Of a DNA stretch of 63,467 nt, positions 25,045 through 33,309 are shown in pieces. The DNA is from an uncultured Collinsella sp. (GTDB taxonomy: Bacteria > Actinomycetota > Coriobacteriia > Coriobacteriales > Coriobacteriaceae). The notes under the pieces were generated by a model. That model was not told the origin of the DNA and made no database searches. It saw nothing but the letters and a program-made list of their open reading frames with translations. Numbering within the stretch: position 1 is the first letter of the stretch; the number at the start of each line of letters is the position of its first letter. The translations under genes and the position numbers were made by a program. The stretch is from positions 1 through 63,467 of the forward strand of contig UQMD01000013.1 of NCBI GenBank assembly GCA_900542155.1, read 5' to 3'.

Positions 25045-27894
25045 TTATGCCTCACCTCCTTTAGAGTGCTTGCCAAGCGGGGTGGTATCTCCATCATTTG
25101 TAGCTGTGCTGTCGCTGCCCTGAGATTTACGATGCGCACCGATATGCGACAGACGGCTCGTAGGCTGTTCGCCTCCCTTGGCGCCACGCTCGCTGGCGTT
25201 GAGACCAAACATGCGACGGGCGGCAGGGATGGCAGCCGTGTGCTCGCGCATCTCGCGGCGAAGGTCCTCGTCCGAAAGCGCCGAGATACGCATCTGGGTA
25301 TTGAGGCTCGCACGGATGTATTCGATGTTGATGAGCCAGCCGCAGATGGCGATAACCGAAATGATCCAGATAACGAGCAGGATGATCTTGCCGTTATTGT
25401 CGATATCGAGCACCGTCGAAAGCACAAAGAGCAGAACCTGCACGCCTACCACGGCGGCAAAACCGCCCTTGATGTAGTACGGGTAGCGATGCTCAAACGC
25501 CACGGCATGATCGAGCAGCTCGCGACGGTACGAATCCGAATCGAGCATGACGCGCATGGCCGTGCGCAGCGAATAGCGCTGGCGCGGCAGGTCGTTGGAC
25601 TCGCAGATCATGAGGCCCGTCGTGGAAAGCTGCTTGTCAAAGAGCAGGTTGAGGTTGAGCAGCAGCGGACGCAGCTGCAAGCCAATAAAGAGTGCGATGG
25701 CAAGGAACACGCCCAGGATGCACAGGTTGAACAGGTAGTTGAACGAATACATGCCACCGACGGTCTCGCGCAGCAGGTTGATGCCATAGGTGAAGGGCAG
25801 CAGCGGATGCAGCCATTGGAAGAAGCCGGGCATCATCTCGATGGGATACATGCCCGACGAGCCGGGGATCTGCACAATGACGAGGATGACGCCAATGGCT
25901 TTACCGATATGCTTAAAGGTGGTGGACAGCGCATAGATGATGTTGACGTAGGTGAACGAGATGGCGATGCCGCCCAGCACAAAGAGCAGCGGATTGACGC
26001 ACTGAACGCCAATGACCAGGTCGCCCACCGTAACGATAATGGCCTGGAACGCGCCCAGGATCACCAGCAGCAGCCAGCGGCCGAAGTAGCCCTGACGCGC
26101 CGTAAAGCTACCGATGCCCTCGCGGTCGACCTCGAGCTTGTAGATGGCGATGAGCACGTAGCCGCCTACCCACAGCGCCAGGTTGGTGTAGAAGGGCGCG
26201 ATGCCCGAGCCAAAGCTCTTGACCGGATAAATCGACTTGGACGTCAGCTCAACCGGAGATGCCATGAAATCTGCGACGTCATTGACGTTGACGCCCACCA
26301 GATCAGCCAGCTCGCCCATGGACTCGGAAGTCTGCAGGGCCGCAATGTCGTTGGCGGCGGTTGCGAGCCTGTCCTGGACCTTGGCAAGAGAGTCGTCGGT
26401 CTGTGACAGCGTGGTCTTTGCCTGCTTGAGCGTGGCGTCGAGCTGCGCCAGCGTGCCGCGCGCGCTCGCTATCGTGGGGGTCATACCCGACACAATGCCG
26501 GTCAAATCGTCCGAAACGGCGGCAAAGGAGTCAAGCGCGCTCGTAGCCTTTGGCAGCGCGTTCTGCCCCAGATCGGTCTGAGCCTGACCGAGGTTAGCCG
26601 TACCGGTCTGAATTGCCGCGTTGAGTGCGTTGCTCGCGTTCGAGATTGCCGTAGCGTCGTTTGCCATGGCGCTCGACTGTGCAGAAAGGCCATCCTTGAT
26701 GCTCTGCAGCTTCTGGTTTTGCTCGCGAAGCGAATCGATGGTCGATACAATGCGCGCATCAATTTCCTCGGAACCTGTCGACGTGTCATTAACGAGAATC
26801 TCCAAGTGCCCGATAACGGCCTTATTGTGATCGATCGTCGCCTGGAGAGACTCGAGCGAGTTGTCGATGCGGGTGGTCGTAGATGTGACCGTACCCGTCA
26901 GCTTGCCAATCGCAGCGTTCGCAGAGGCTGACGTCTTGGTGAGCGCAAGGCTGCCCTCCGAGAGCGCCTTGGAAAGCGAGGTGATGGACTTGCCCGCCGT
27001 GGTGCGCGCTTCGCCCAACAGGCCATTGCCCTGGGAGATTGCCTGCGCCAGCGACGGCGTCTGACCCTGCAAGCCGGCAAGCGCCGCGTCTGCCGACGCG
27101 ATGGCGCCGCTCGTCTTATCGATGGCGGCATTCATGTCGCCAATCGAATCGCGAACCTCGCTCAAGGTACCGGATGCCTCGGACACCGAGGCTGCCAACG
27201 AATCCTGAGTCTGGGTTGCCTTGTCCTTAAAATCGATGCCGGCATCCTTGGCGATGCCCGCTACGGTCTCGCCCACCGTGGAGACAAACTCCGAATTGAT
27301 CTGCTCCTCGATAGTATTGGCACCGGTATCGGTCACCTTGGGCGCAATGGCGCTCTTTTTCTCGTTGACGTAATAGGTGAGCTTCGGCTGATGGTAATTG
27401 CCGTCGAGCATTGAGACAAGATTGTCAGAGAAGTTCTTGGGGATCACGATGGCGGCGTAGTACTCCCCGCTCTCGACGCCCTCTTTGGCATCGGCCGCCG
27501 AGTCGACGAAGGTCCAGCCCAGCTGATCGTTTTCCTTGAGCTGGTCGACCACCTTATCGCCTGCATTGAGCTCGCCCACCAAGTCATTCTGGGTGCCCTG
27601 ATCGTTGTTGGCGACGGCGATTTTAATGCCCTGGGTATTTCCGTACGGATCCCAGTTGGCAACGATGTTGTACCAGGCATACAGCGAGGGAATGACGCAC
27701 ACGCCCAGGGTAACCACCAGGGCGACGGGGTTCATAAGCAGTCGCTTAATGTCGCGCTTAAATATCGCAAAGGAGACCTTTGCGTTGGATAGTTTGCTGC
27801 CGAGACTCACGCTTGGACCATCCATCCTGTCGTTGAATCGAATCGTACTATCGACAACCATTGTACGTAGGCGCTTTAACGTCTCGAAGCACAA
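25045..27894 (-). CDS. YhgE/Pip-domain membrane protein (long paralogue)
   Basis: A protein of up to 949 aa, homologous to the next gene: N-terminal helix, the same YNIVANWDPYGNTQGIKIAVANNDQG signature, a long coiled-coil ectodomain with polar heptads (about 220-560), and a membrane block at about 570-770. It has an extra C-terminal cytosolic part with two more helices (about 815-880) and a basic tail. The start is uncertain: a TTG at 27894 has no good ribosome site, and ATGs at 27861 and 27825 are alternatives. Together with its neighbour it could form a two-subunit exporter. Function is not established. Confidence 0.82.
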   Translation of the reverse strand: MCFETLKRLRTMVVDSTIRFNDRMDGPSVSLGSKLSNAKVSFAIFKRDIKRLLMNPVALVVTLGVCVIPSLYAWYNIVANWDPYGNTQGIKIAVANNDQGTQNDLVGELNAGDKVVDQLKENDQLGWTFVDSAADAKEGVESGEYYAAIVIPKNFSDNLVSMLDGNYHQPKLTYYVNEKKSAIAPKVTDTGANTIEEQINSEFVSTVGETVAGIAKDAGIDFKDKATQTQDSLAASVSEASGTLSEVRDSIGDMNAAIDKTSGAIASADAALAGLQGQTPSLAQAISQGNGLLGEARTTAGKSITSLSKALSEGSLALTKTSASANAAIGKLTGTVTSTTTRIDNSLESLQATIDHNKAVIGHLEILVNDTSTGSEEIDARIVSTIDSLREQNQKLQSIKDGLSAQSSAMANDATAISNASNALNAAIQTGTANLGQAQTDLGQNALPKATSALDSFAAVSDDLTGIVSGMTPTIASARGTLAQLDATLKQAKTTLSQTDDSLAKVQDRLATAANDIAALQTSESMGELADLVGVNVNDVADFMASPVELTSKSIYPVKSFGSGIAPFYTNLALWVGGYVLIAIYKLEVDREGIGSFTARQGYFGRWLLLVILGAFQAIIVTVGDLVIGVQCVNPLLFVLGGIAISFTYVNIIYALSTTFKHIGKAIGVILVIVQIPGSSGMYPIEMMPGFFQWLHPLLPFTYGINLLRETVGGMYSFNYLFNLCILGVFLAIALFIGLQLRPLLLNLNLLFDKQLSTTGLMICESNDLPRQRYSLRTAMRVMLDSDSYRRELLDHAVAFEHRYPYYIKGGFAAVVGVQVLLFVLSTVLDIDNNGKIILLVIWIISVIAICGWLINIEYIRASLNTQMRISALSDEDLRREMREHTAAIPAARRMFGLNASERGAKGGEQPTSRLSHIGAHRKSQGSDSTATNDGDTTPLGKHSKGGEA

Positions 27895-28011
27895 TGGTGC
27901 TGAGTTTTGCGGGTAGCAATATACTACGAAGATAAGTTAACGTACAGATGTACAGTATCTTTAAATTCAGCAGGTCACAAAACCACAACCCGCACAAATT
28001 AGCAATACGAA

Positions 28012-28067
28012 TAGTCATTGGGAACGTTCTTAAACGACTAGTCAAACAAGAACGTCCCCGATGACTA
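28012..28067. repeat. Palindrome type E, copy 1
   Basis: An interrupted palindrome with outer arms TAGTCATTGGGAACGTTCTT and AAGAACGTCCCCGATGACTA around a CGACTAGTC centre. A closer-to-perfect copy is at 63275-63330. REP-like; no gene lies in 27895-28218. Confidence 0.75.
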
Positions 28068-28104
28068 CTTAGGGCCACGAAAGCGTCGCAGGTTGAGCAT
28101 AAGT

Positions 28105-28217
28105 CAGCGAAAACGCCCCTAAGCGAGCAAGGTGACGTGAAAGAGGAGGGAAGCGTACTTTGGTACGCGACCGACGATTGAACGTCAGATTGCCGCTTAG
28201 GGGCGTTTGCAGCGTCG
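28105..28217. repeat. Nested hairpin element type B, copy 2
   Basis: Same plan as copy 1. The outer arm here is GCCCCTAAGCGAGCAAGG, paired with TTGCCGCTTAGGGGC, so the base changes relative to copy 1 are compensated on the other side. The inner hairpin is GCGTAC-TTTG-GTACGC. It begins just past the niaR stop. The side hairpin of copies 1 and 3 is absent. Confidence 0.85.
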
Positions 28218-28218
28218 G

Positions 28219-28764
28219 CTAAGAGAGATCGTCCTCGTAGGGCATTAAATCGGCAAGGTAGCCCTTCTCCTTGAGTATGGCCTCGATCTCGTCGAGGGTC
28301 TGCTCGTCCTCCGCCGCGATGCGATGGAAGTGGTAGCCGCTCGTCACCGTTAGTAGTGGAAAGCTCTTGCCGCTCTCGATATCGTGCAGGTAGCGCTCAA
28401 CATCGCGACGATTGCGGATGTCCAGGTCGGCCGTGATCTTGCCGTACACACGATGGTTGACGATCACGTTGAGCACGGCGCCACCCGCGTCGACGATACT
28501 CGTAAGCTCGTCGCCCGCCTGCTCCACGCCGTGGCGCACCTTAACAAGACGCGTGGGCACGGCGGGGCTACTCGCGGCTTCCTGCAGCACGTAGCCGCGG
28601 TTGGTCGCCACGATATCGTGCCCATCGGCACGCAACAGGGCAATATCCTGAACCACGACCTGACGGCTCACGCCAACCTCGCGGGCAAGTGCGCTGCCCG
28701 AAACGGGCTCCTTGGCTCCTTCGAGCACGCCCATGATGGCACGGCGACGCTCGCGGGCGTTCAT
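28219..28764 (-). CDS. niaR: NiaR-type transcriptional repressor of NAD biosynthesis (HTH_11 + 3H)
   Basis: A 181-aa regulator. An N-terminal winged helix (about 8-58, with SGSALAREVGVSRQVVVQDIALLR) is followed by a 3H domain (about 75-170) carrying conserved histidines (VKVRHG, VNHRVYG, SGYHFHR), which bind metal and nicotinate in known NiaR proteins. NiaR represses NAD genes when nicotinic acid is available. Here its start overlaps the nadC stop by one base (TAATG), so it is the last gene of nadA-nadB-nadC-niaR and probably represses its own operon. The palindrome at 32128-32171 is a candidate site. Confidence 0.88.
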   Translation of the reverse strand: MNARERRRAIMGVLEGAKEPVSGSALAREVGVSRQVVVQDIALLRADGHDIVATNRGYVLQEAASSPAVPTRLVKVRHGVEQAGDELTSIVDAGGAVLNVIVNHRVYGKITADLDIRNRRDVERYLHDIESGKSFPLLTVTSGYHFHRIAAEDEQTLDEIEAILKEKGYLADLMPYEDDLS

Positions 28765-29624
28765 TATTTACCGTCCAGCAGACGCAGGTGCTTAAGCGAG
28801 AGGTCGAGGATCGGCGCAGAGTGCGTCAGGGCGCCCGAGCTAATATAGTCGACACCCAGATCGGCCAGGGCGCGAATGTTGCTGGCGTCCACGTTGCCCG
28901 AGCACTCGGTCTTGGCGCGACCGGCGATAAGCTCGATGGCGGCGGCCATGTCGTCATGGGTCATGTTGTCGAGCATGATAATGTCGGCACCGGCCTCCAC
29001 GGCTTCGCGCACCATGTCCAGGTTCTCGCACTCAATCTCAACTGTCGTGGTAAACGACGCATGGGCGCGCGCCATCTCGATCGCGCGCGTCACGCCACCG
29101 GCGGCATCGATGTGGTTGTCCTTGAGCATGACGGCCGTCGACAGGTTGTAGCGGTGATTGCTGCCGCCGCCAATCTCAACCGCCGCCTTCTCAAACACGC
29201 GCATGCCCGGCGTGGTCTTGCGCGTGTCGACGAGCACGGTCTTGGTTCCCTCGAGCGCCGCGGCCATGCTGTGCGTGTAGGTAGCGATGCCGCTCATGCG
29301 CTGCAGGTAGTTGAGCGCCACGCGCTCACCCGAAAGCAGCACGCGCGCATCGCCGCGCACCTGGCCCACATGGTCGCCGGCGTGCACCTCGTCACCGTCG
29401 GCAACATCAAACAGCACCGAGCTCTGCGAATCCAGCAGCTCAAAGGTGCGGGCAAACACATCCAAGCCGGCGATGATACCGTCGGCCTTGGCGATAAGCT
29501 CAACGGTAGCGGGACGCGCCGTGGGGCACACGCTCGCCGTGCTCACGTCCTCAAACGTGATGTCCTCGCGCAGGGCCTGCAAAATCAGATCATCGACGAC
29601 GAGCTTCATGGTAATGGGATTCAT
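28764..29624 (-). CDS. nadC: Quinolinate phosphoribosyltransferase (nicotinate-nucleotide pyrophosphorylase)
   Basis: A 286-aa enzyme converting quinolinate and PRPP to nicotinate mononucleotide, CO2 and pyrophosphate. Conserved segments include SGIATYTHSM, VDTRKTTPGMR, EIGGGSNHRYNL, AVMLKDNHI and IMLDNM, which line the active site. It begins 3 bases after nadB, whose final codons supply GGAGGAG as ribosome site. Its stop overlaps the niaR start. Length is normal. Confidence 0.95.
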   Translation of the reverse strand: MNPITMKLVVDDLILQALREDITFEDVSTASVCPTARPATVELIAKADGIIAGLDVFARTFELLDSQSSVLFDVADGDEVHAGDHVGQVRGDARVLLSGERVALNYLQRMSGIATYTHSMAAALEGTKTVLVDTRKTTPGMRVFEKAAVEIGGGSNHRYNLSTAVMLKDNHIDAAGGVTRAIEMARAHASFTTTVEIECENLDMVREAVEAGADIIMLDNMTHDDMAAAIELIAGRAKTECSGNVDASNIRALADLGVDYISSGALTHSAPILDLSLKHLRLLDGK

Positions 29625-29627
29625 GGT

Positions 29628-31004
29628 CTACTCCTCCACGGCCTGCGTGCCGGCGGCACGGGCCAAATCATCGATTGCCAGGGTGTCGGCGCTCAGGGCG
29701 CGATGGCGGCCATCGAGCGCGGGTTCGCCCGCCTGCTCCACGGCCAGCGACTCGCCGGTACGCATGTACCAGGCGGCACGGCGACCCCAGACCAGCGCCT
29801 CGAGCAGGCTGTTAGAAGCCAGGCGGTTCTTGCCGTGAACGCCGTTGCAGGCCGTCTCGCCGGCGGCGTAGAGCTCGGGCATCGAGGTGCGGCCGTCCTT
29901 GTCGACCCACACGCCGCCCATAAAGTAGTGCTGCGTGGGCGTAACGGGAATGGGCTCGTCCAAGATGTCGCGACCGTCCTCCAGGCAGCGCGCGCGGATG
30001 TTGGCAAAGTGCCCGGTCACCACGTCGCGCTCGACGGGGGCAAAGCTCAGCCACTCGTGCTCGGTGCCGTCGAGCTTCATCTGCTCGCGAATAGCGGCAG
30101 CGACCACATCGCGCGGCTGAAGCTCGTCAGTAAAGCGTTCGCCGGCGGCGTTGAGTAAAACTGCGCCCTCGCCGCGGCAGCTCTCGCTGATCAGGAAGGT
30201 GCGACCCGGCTGCGGCGAGAACAGCCCCGTGGGATGGATCTGCACGTAGTCCAGGTGCTCCATCTTAATGCCGTGCTCCTGCGCGATGTAGCAGGCGTCG
30301 CCCGTGAGCTGCGGGTAGTTGGTCGAATGGTCGTATACGCCACCGATGCCGCCCGTCGCCCACAGCGTATGGCGGGCATGGATCTTAAACGGCTTACCGA
30401 CATGCACGCCCTCAGCGGCATTTGCCAGCTCGTCGGCGGGGCGAGCTGAATCGTCCTCGTCCACGGCAACAGCGACGACACCAGTGCACACCGTGGCCCC
30501 ATCGCGCTCGGCCGTCAGGATGTCGGTCATGGCAACGTGTTCGAGAATCTGCACGTTGTCCAGCTTGCGGACGGCCTGAAGCAGCTTGGTCGTAATCTCC
30601 TTGCCCGTAATGTCGGCATGGAAGGCAATGCGCGGACGGCTGTGCGCGCCCTCGCGGGTAAAGTCGAGGCCGCCATCGGCCTTGCGCTCAAAATCCACGC
30701 CCATCGCTAGCAGGTCGTTGATGACCGAGCGGCTCGAGCGGATCATGATGTCGACGCTCTCGCGGCGGTTCTCGTAATGGCCGGCGTGCATGGTGTCCTC
30801 AAAGAAGGCATCGTAGTCCGAGCCCTCGGGCAGCACGCAGATGCCGCCCTGCGCGAGCATCGAATCGCACTCGTCGACCGCGCCCTTGGAGAGCATGATC
30901 ACGCGCGTGCTCGTCGGCAGGTTGAGCGCCGCGTACAGGCCCGCTACGCCGCAACCGGCAATGACGACGTCGCACTCCATGTCGGAGTATTGTTTGGTTT
31001 CCAC
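29628..31004 (-). CDS. nadB: L-aspartate oxidase
   Basis: A 458-aa FAD enzyme oxidising L-aspartate to iminoaspartate, the first step of de novo NAD synthesis. The Rossmann motif CDVVIAGCGVAGLYAALNLP lies at the N-terminus. Flavoprotein motifs LWATGGIGG, ESCRGEGAVL and HYFMGGVWVD follow, and the segment ETACNGVHGKNRLASNSLLE near the end is typical. GTG at 31004 has GAGAGGA upstream and places the FAD motif close to the start. It is shorter than E. coli NadB (540 aa) at the C-terminus, as in several Gram-positives. A 34-base hairpin separates it from nadA. Confidence 0.93.
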   Translation of the reverse strand: METKQYSDMECDVVIAGCGVAGLYAALNLPTSTRVIMLSKGAVDECDSMLAQGGICVLPEGSDYDAFFEDTMHAGHYENRRESVDIMIRSSRSVINDLLAMGVDFERKADGGLDFTREGAHSRPRIAFHADITGKEITTKLLQAVRKLDNVQILEHVAMTDILTAERDGATVCTGVVAVAVDEDDSARPADELANAAEGVHVGKPFKIHARHTLWATGGIGGVYDHSTNYPQLTGDACYIAQEHGIKMEHLDYVQIHPTGLFSPQPGRTFLISESCRGEGAVLLNAAGERFTDELQPRDVVAAAIREQMKLDGTEHEWLSFAPVERDVVTGHFANIRARCLEDGRDILDEPIPVTPTQHYFMGGVWVDKDGRTSMPELYAAGETACNGVHGKNRLASNSLLEALVWGRRAAWYMRTGESLAVEQAGEPALDGRHRALSADTLAIDDLARAAGTQAVEE

Positions 31005-31022
31005 AGGAATCCTCTCCCTTGT

Positions 31023-31057
31023 AATGTGACATAAGGGATGGTCCCTCATGTCACATT
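31023..31057. repeat. Hairpin between nadA and nadB
   Basis: Arms AATGTGACATAAGGGA and TCCCTCATGTCACATT with a 3-base loop and one mismatch. Hairpins of this composition (a GGGA centre with TGTCACATT ends) resemble REP-type elements. Its position inside the nad operon could affect nadB expression or mRNA stability. Confidence 0.75.
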
Positions 31058-31060
31058 GGC

Positions 31061-32086
31061 TTAGCGCGCCGCGTACTCGAGCATGCGGTCGAGCGTGAGC
31101 TTGGCCTGATCGGCGGCCTCGTCCGACACGCCAATCCGCACCTCGCCCTCGCCCGTCTCCAGGCAGCGCACGAGCTTTTCGAGCGTGATGAGATCCATGT
31201 TGACGCAGGTGGGCTGCACCGCAGGGAAGTAGAACTTCTTGCCGGTGCCCTGGCAGCGGCGCTCAAGTTCGTAGAGCACGCCGCGGACCGTCACGATGAT
31301 GAACTCGCTCGCGTCCGACTCCTCGGCATACTTGATGATGCCGGCAGTAGACCCGATGTAGTCGGCCTCAGCCAGGACATCGGCCTTGCACTCGGGGTGC
31401 GCCAGCACGAGCGCGTCGGGATGTGCCTCCTGCGCGTCGACAATCTGCTCGACGGTGATGATGTGATGGCGCGGGCAATAGCCATTGTTGAGGATGACGT
31501 GCTTTTGCGGCACCTGCTCGGCTACGAAGCGGCCCAGGTTTTGATCGGGGATGAACAGGACGTGTTGCTGCGGCAGCTCGGACACGATCTTGACGGCGTT
31601 GGAGCTGGTGACGCACACGTCGCTCCAGCTCTTGATCTCGACCGTCGAGTTAACGTAGCAGACCACGGCGAGGTCGTCGCCGTACTCGGCACGCGCCGCG
31701 TCGACCGTCTCGCGCTTGACCATGTGAGCCATGGGGCAGTCCGCGCCCGGCTCGGGCAGCAGCACGGTCTTGGTGGGGTTGAGCAGCTTGGCGCTCTCGC
31801 CCATAAACTCCACGCCGCACAGCACGATGGTCTGCTGCGGCAGGCTCTTGGCGAGCTTTGCCAGGTAGAAGCTATCGCTGACGTAATCGGCAACGGCTTG
31901 GACCTCGGGCGCCACATAGTAGTGAGCCAGAATTACCGCGTCACGTTGGGTTTTTAGTTGCTGAATGGCATCGACGAGCTCTGCGGGCACCAGTGCCGCG
32001 CGCTCCGTTGCCGTCGTTGCCGATGCTAGGCCGGCCGCGATATCGCGTGCAAGCTCCGACGCATCCATGTTCGCGCTCTGTGCCAT
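31061..32086 (-). CDS. nadA: Quinolinate synthase
   Basis: A 341-aa [4Fe-4S] enzyme condensing iminoaspartate with dihydroxyacetone phosphate to quinolinate. Three cysteines typical of cluster ligands are present in LCGVEFMGES, HPECKADVLA and QPTCVNMDLI. Other conserved parts are AHYYVAPEVQ and NGYCPRHHIITVEQI. ATG at 32086 (GAGAGGGG upstream) is preferred to a TTG one codon earlier. It is the first gene of the NAD operon, behind a strong 19-bp palindrome. Confidence 0.93.
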   Translation of the reverse strand: MAQSANMDASELARDIAAGLASATTATERAALVPAELVDAIQQLKTQRDAVILAHYYVAPEVQAVADYVSDSFYLAKLAKSLPQQTIVLCGVEFMGESAKLLNPTKTVLLPEPGADCPMAHMVKRETVDAARAEYGDDLAVVCYVNSTVEIKSWSDVCVTSSNAVKIVSELPQQHVLFIPDQNLGRFVAEQVPQKHVILNNGYCPRHHIITVEQIVDAQEAHPDALVLAHPECKADVLAEADYIGSTAGIIKYAEESDASEFIIVTVRGVLYELERRCQGTGKKFYFPAVQPTCVNMDLITLEKLVRCLETGEGEVRIGVSDEAADQAKLTLDRMLEYAAR

Positions 32087-32127
32087 CAAGGCCCCTCTCT
32101 TTTGGCGAATCTTGGGGCTTTAGTATG

Positions 32128-32171
32128 ACACCTGGCTTTACAGCTGACAAGACAGCTGTAAAGCCAGGTGT
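32128..32171. promoter_or_regulatory. Perfect palindrome upstream of nadA (candidate NiaR site)
   Basis: Perfect 19-bp arms (ACACCTGGCTTTACAGCTG and complement) with a 6-base loop, 41 bases before the nadA start. Position suits a repressor operator or a 5' hairpin. The NiaR repressor is encoded in the same operon. Assignment to NiaR is inference; it may equally be a REP-like element. Confidence 0.5.
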
Positions 32172-32190
32172 AAAGTTGGAATAAAGATTC

Positions 32191-32259
32191 AATCATGGGG
32201 CGGGTCCATTTTCGAACTGGCAAGCTGAGGATAGTTGAAAATGGACCCGCCCCATGATT
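32191..32259. repeat. Perfect 23-bp inverted repeat
   Basis: Arms AATCATGGGGCGGGTCCATT... (32191-32213) and exact complement (32237-32259) with a 23-base loop. No gene or T tract is attached. Probably another structured intergenic repeat. Confidence 0.8.
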
Positions 32260-32292
32260 CGAGCAGCCCGTTTTGTCCTGGCCCGAGAGGCA

Positions 32293-32501
32293 GTGGTCAA
32301 AAAAGGCCAAATATGAGTACTGTCACCAAATTAGTAGCAGCGATTTTCCGGTCCAGATCAGCAAAATCGCCTTGTTTGGAGCCCGATCGTGACTCTGACG
32401 GACGAAAATCGATGCGCTTTTGGCCTCTGGCACCGATTTTTGAGGCCATTTGGCTGCCACTAAACTGGTAACAGTACTCATATTTGGCCTTTTTTGACCA
32501 C
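32293..32501. mobile_element. MITE-like element with long terminal inverted repeats
   Basis: About 209 bp bounded by terminal inverted repeats of about 36 bp (GTGGTCAAAAAAGGCCAAAT... and complement), whose similarity extends further inward with mismatches. The interior has no convincing gene. One end recurs at 153-184. Size, ends and lack of a gene fit a miniature inverted-repeat element moved in trans. No obvious target duplication was seen. Confidence 0.65.
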
Positions 32502-32526
32502 CGGGTTTCCGGCAGGCCCCAAAAGC

Positions 32527-32558
32527 GGGCCCGAATCGCTCGATCCGGGCCCGCTGGG
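32527..32558. terminator. GC-rich hairpin after the MITE-like element
   Basis: Perfect 10-bp stem AGCGGGCCCG with complement and a 12-base loop, followed by GGGGGT. No T tract, so termination is only a possibility. A similar hairpin follows the related repeat end near 184. Confidence 0.45.
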
Positions 32559-32646
32559 GGTAACGCGCACAGTCGTGGTGCAAGAAGCAAGGGAGGGCCA
32601 GCGCCTAGAATCGTCAGCGCCTAGATATTCGACGAAAGGAAAGACG

Positions 32647-33295
32647 ATGGCCCGCAGCGACATGCTATCCCAGCCGGACCGGGGGCTCGGCCTCGACCGG
32701 CCCCAGACCGAGGCATTTCACCGACGAATTCAAGAGGCAGATAGTCGACCTCTACAACGCCGGAAAGCCCAAGCGCGAGATCATGGACGAGTACGACCTC
32801 GGCAAGAGCACCGTGGAGAGGTGGATCAAGTCGATAAACGCGACCGGCTCGCCGCGCGCCGCGGACAACCGCACGCCCGAGCAGAACCGGATCCTGGAGC
32901 TCGAGCGCGAGAACCGCAGGCTCCGGATGGAGGTCGACATCTTAAGACGAGCGGCGCCGGTATACGCTCGGAAATGAGGGCCATGGCGGCCAACGGGGAC
33001 CGCTACCCCATATCGGCGCAGCGCGGGCATCGAGGTATTCCACACGGACCGCGGCAGCGAGTTCGACAACGCCGAGATCGACCTGATGCTCGAGGCCTTC
33101 GGCATAGAGAGGTCGCTGTCGGCCAAGGGCTGCCCCCACGACAGCGCCGTCGACGAGTCGGCCGACGGGATACCGAGGGCCAGGCTCTCGGACTACGTGC
33201 ACCGGTACGACAACTTCAGGATCCACTCGGCGCTGGGCTGCATGTCGCCGGTCGAGCTCAGGGAGACGGGGCTGTCCCCCCGGAATCGTCCAAAT
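32647..33295 (+). pseudogene. IS3/IS150-type transposase remnant (orfA plus end of orfB)
   Basis: A start at 32647 (GAAAGG upstream) gives MARSDMLSQPDRG..., and a shift near 32717 leads into a typical orfA helix-turn-helix and leucine-rich tail (FTDEFKRQIVDLYNAGKPKR, ILELERENRRLRMEVDILRR). orfA stops at 32975-32977. Most of orfB is missing. What is left in another frame is FHTDRGSEFDN (second catalytic Asp), KGCPHDSAVDES (catalytic Glu region) and RYDNFRIHSALG near the end. The first catalytic Asp region and the stretch after the Glu are deleted. The element is dead and abuts the truncated tcdA, so its insertion or deletion probably removed the 5' part of that gene. Confidence 0.85.
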
Positions 33296-33309
33296 AGGTG
33301 TTGCCAATC

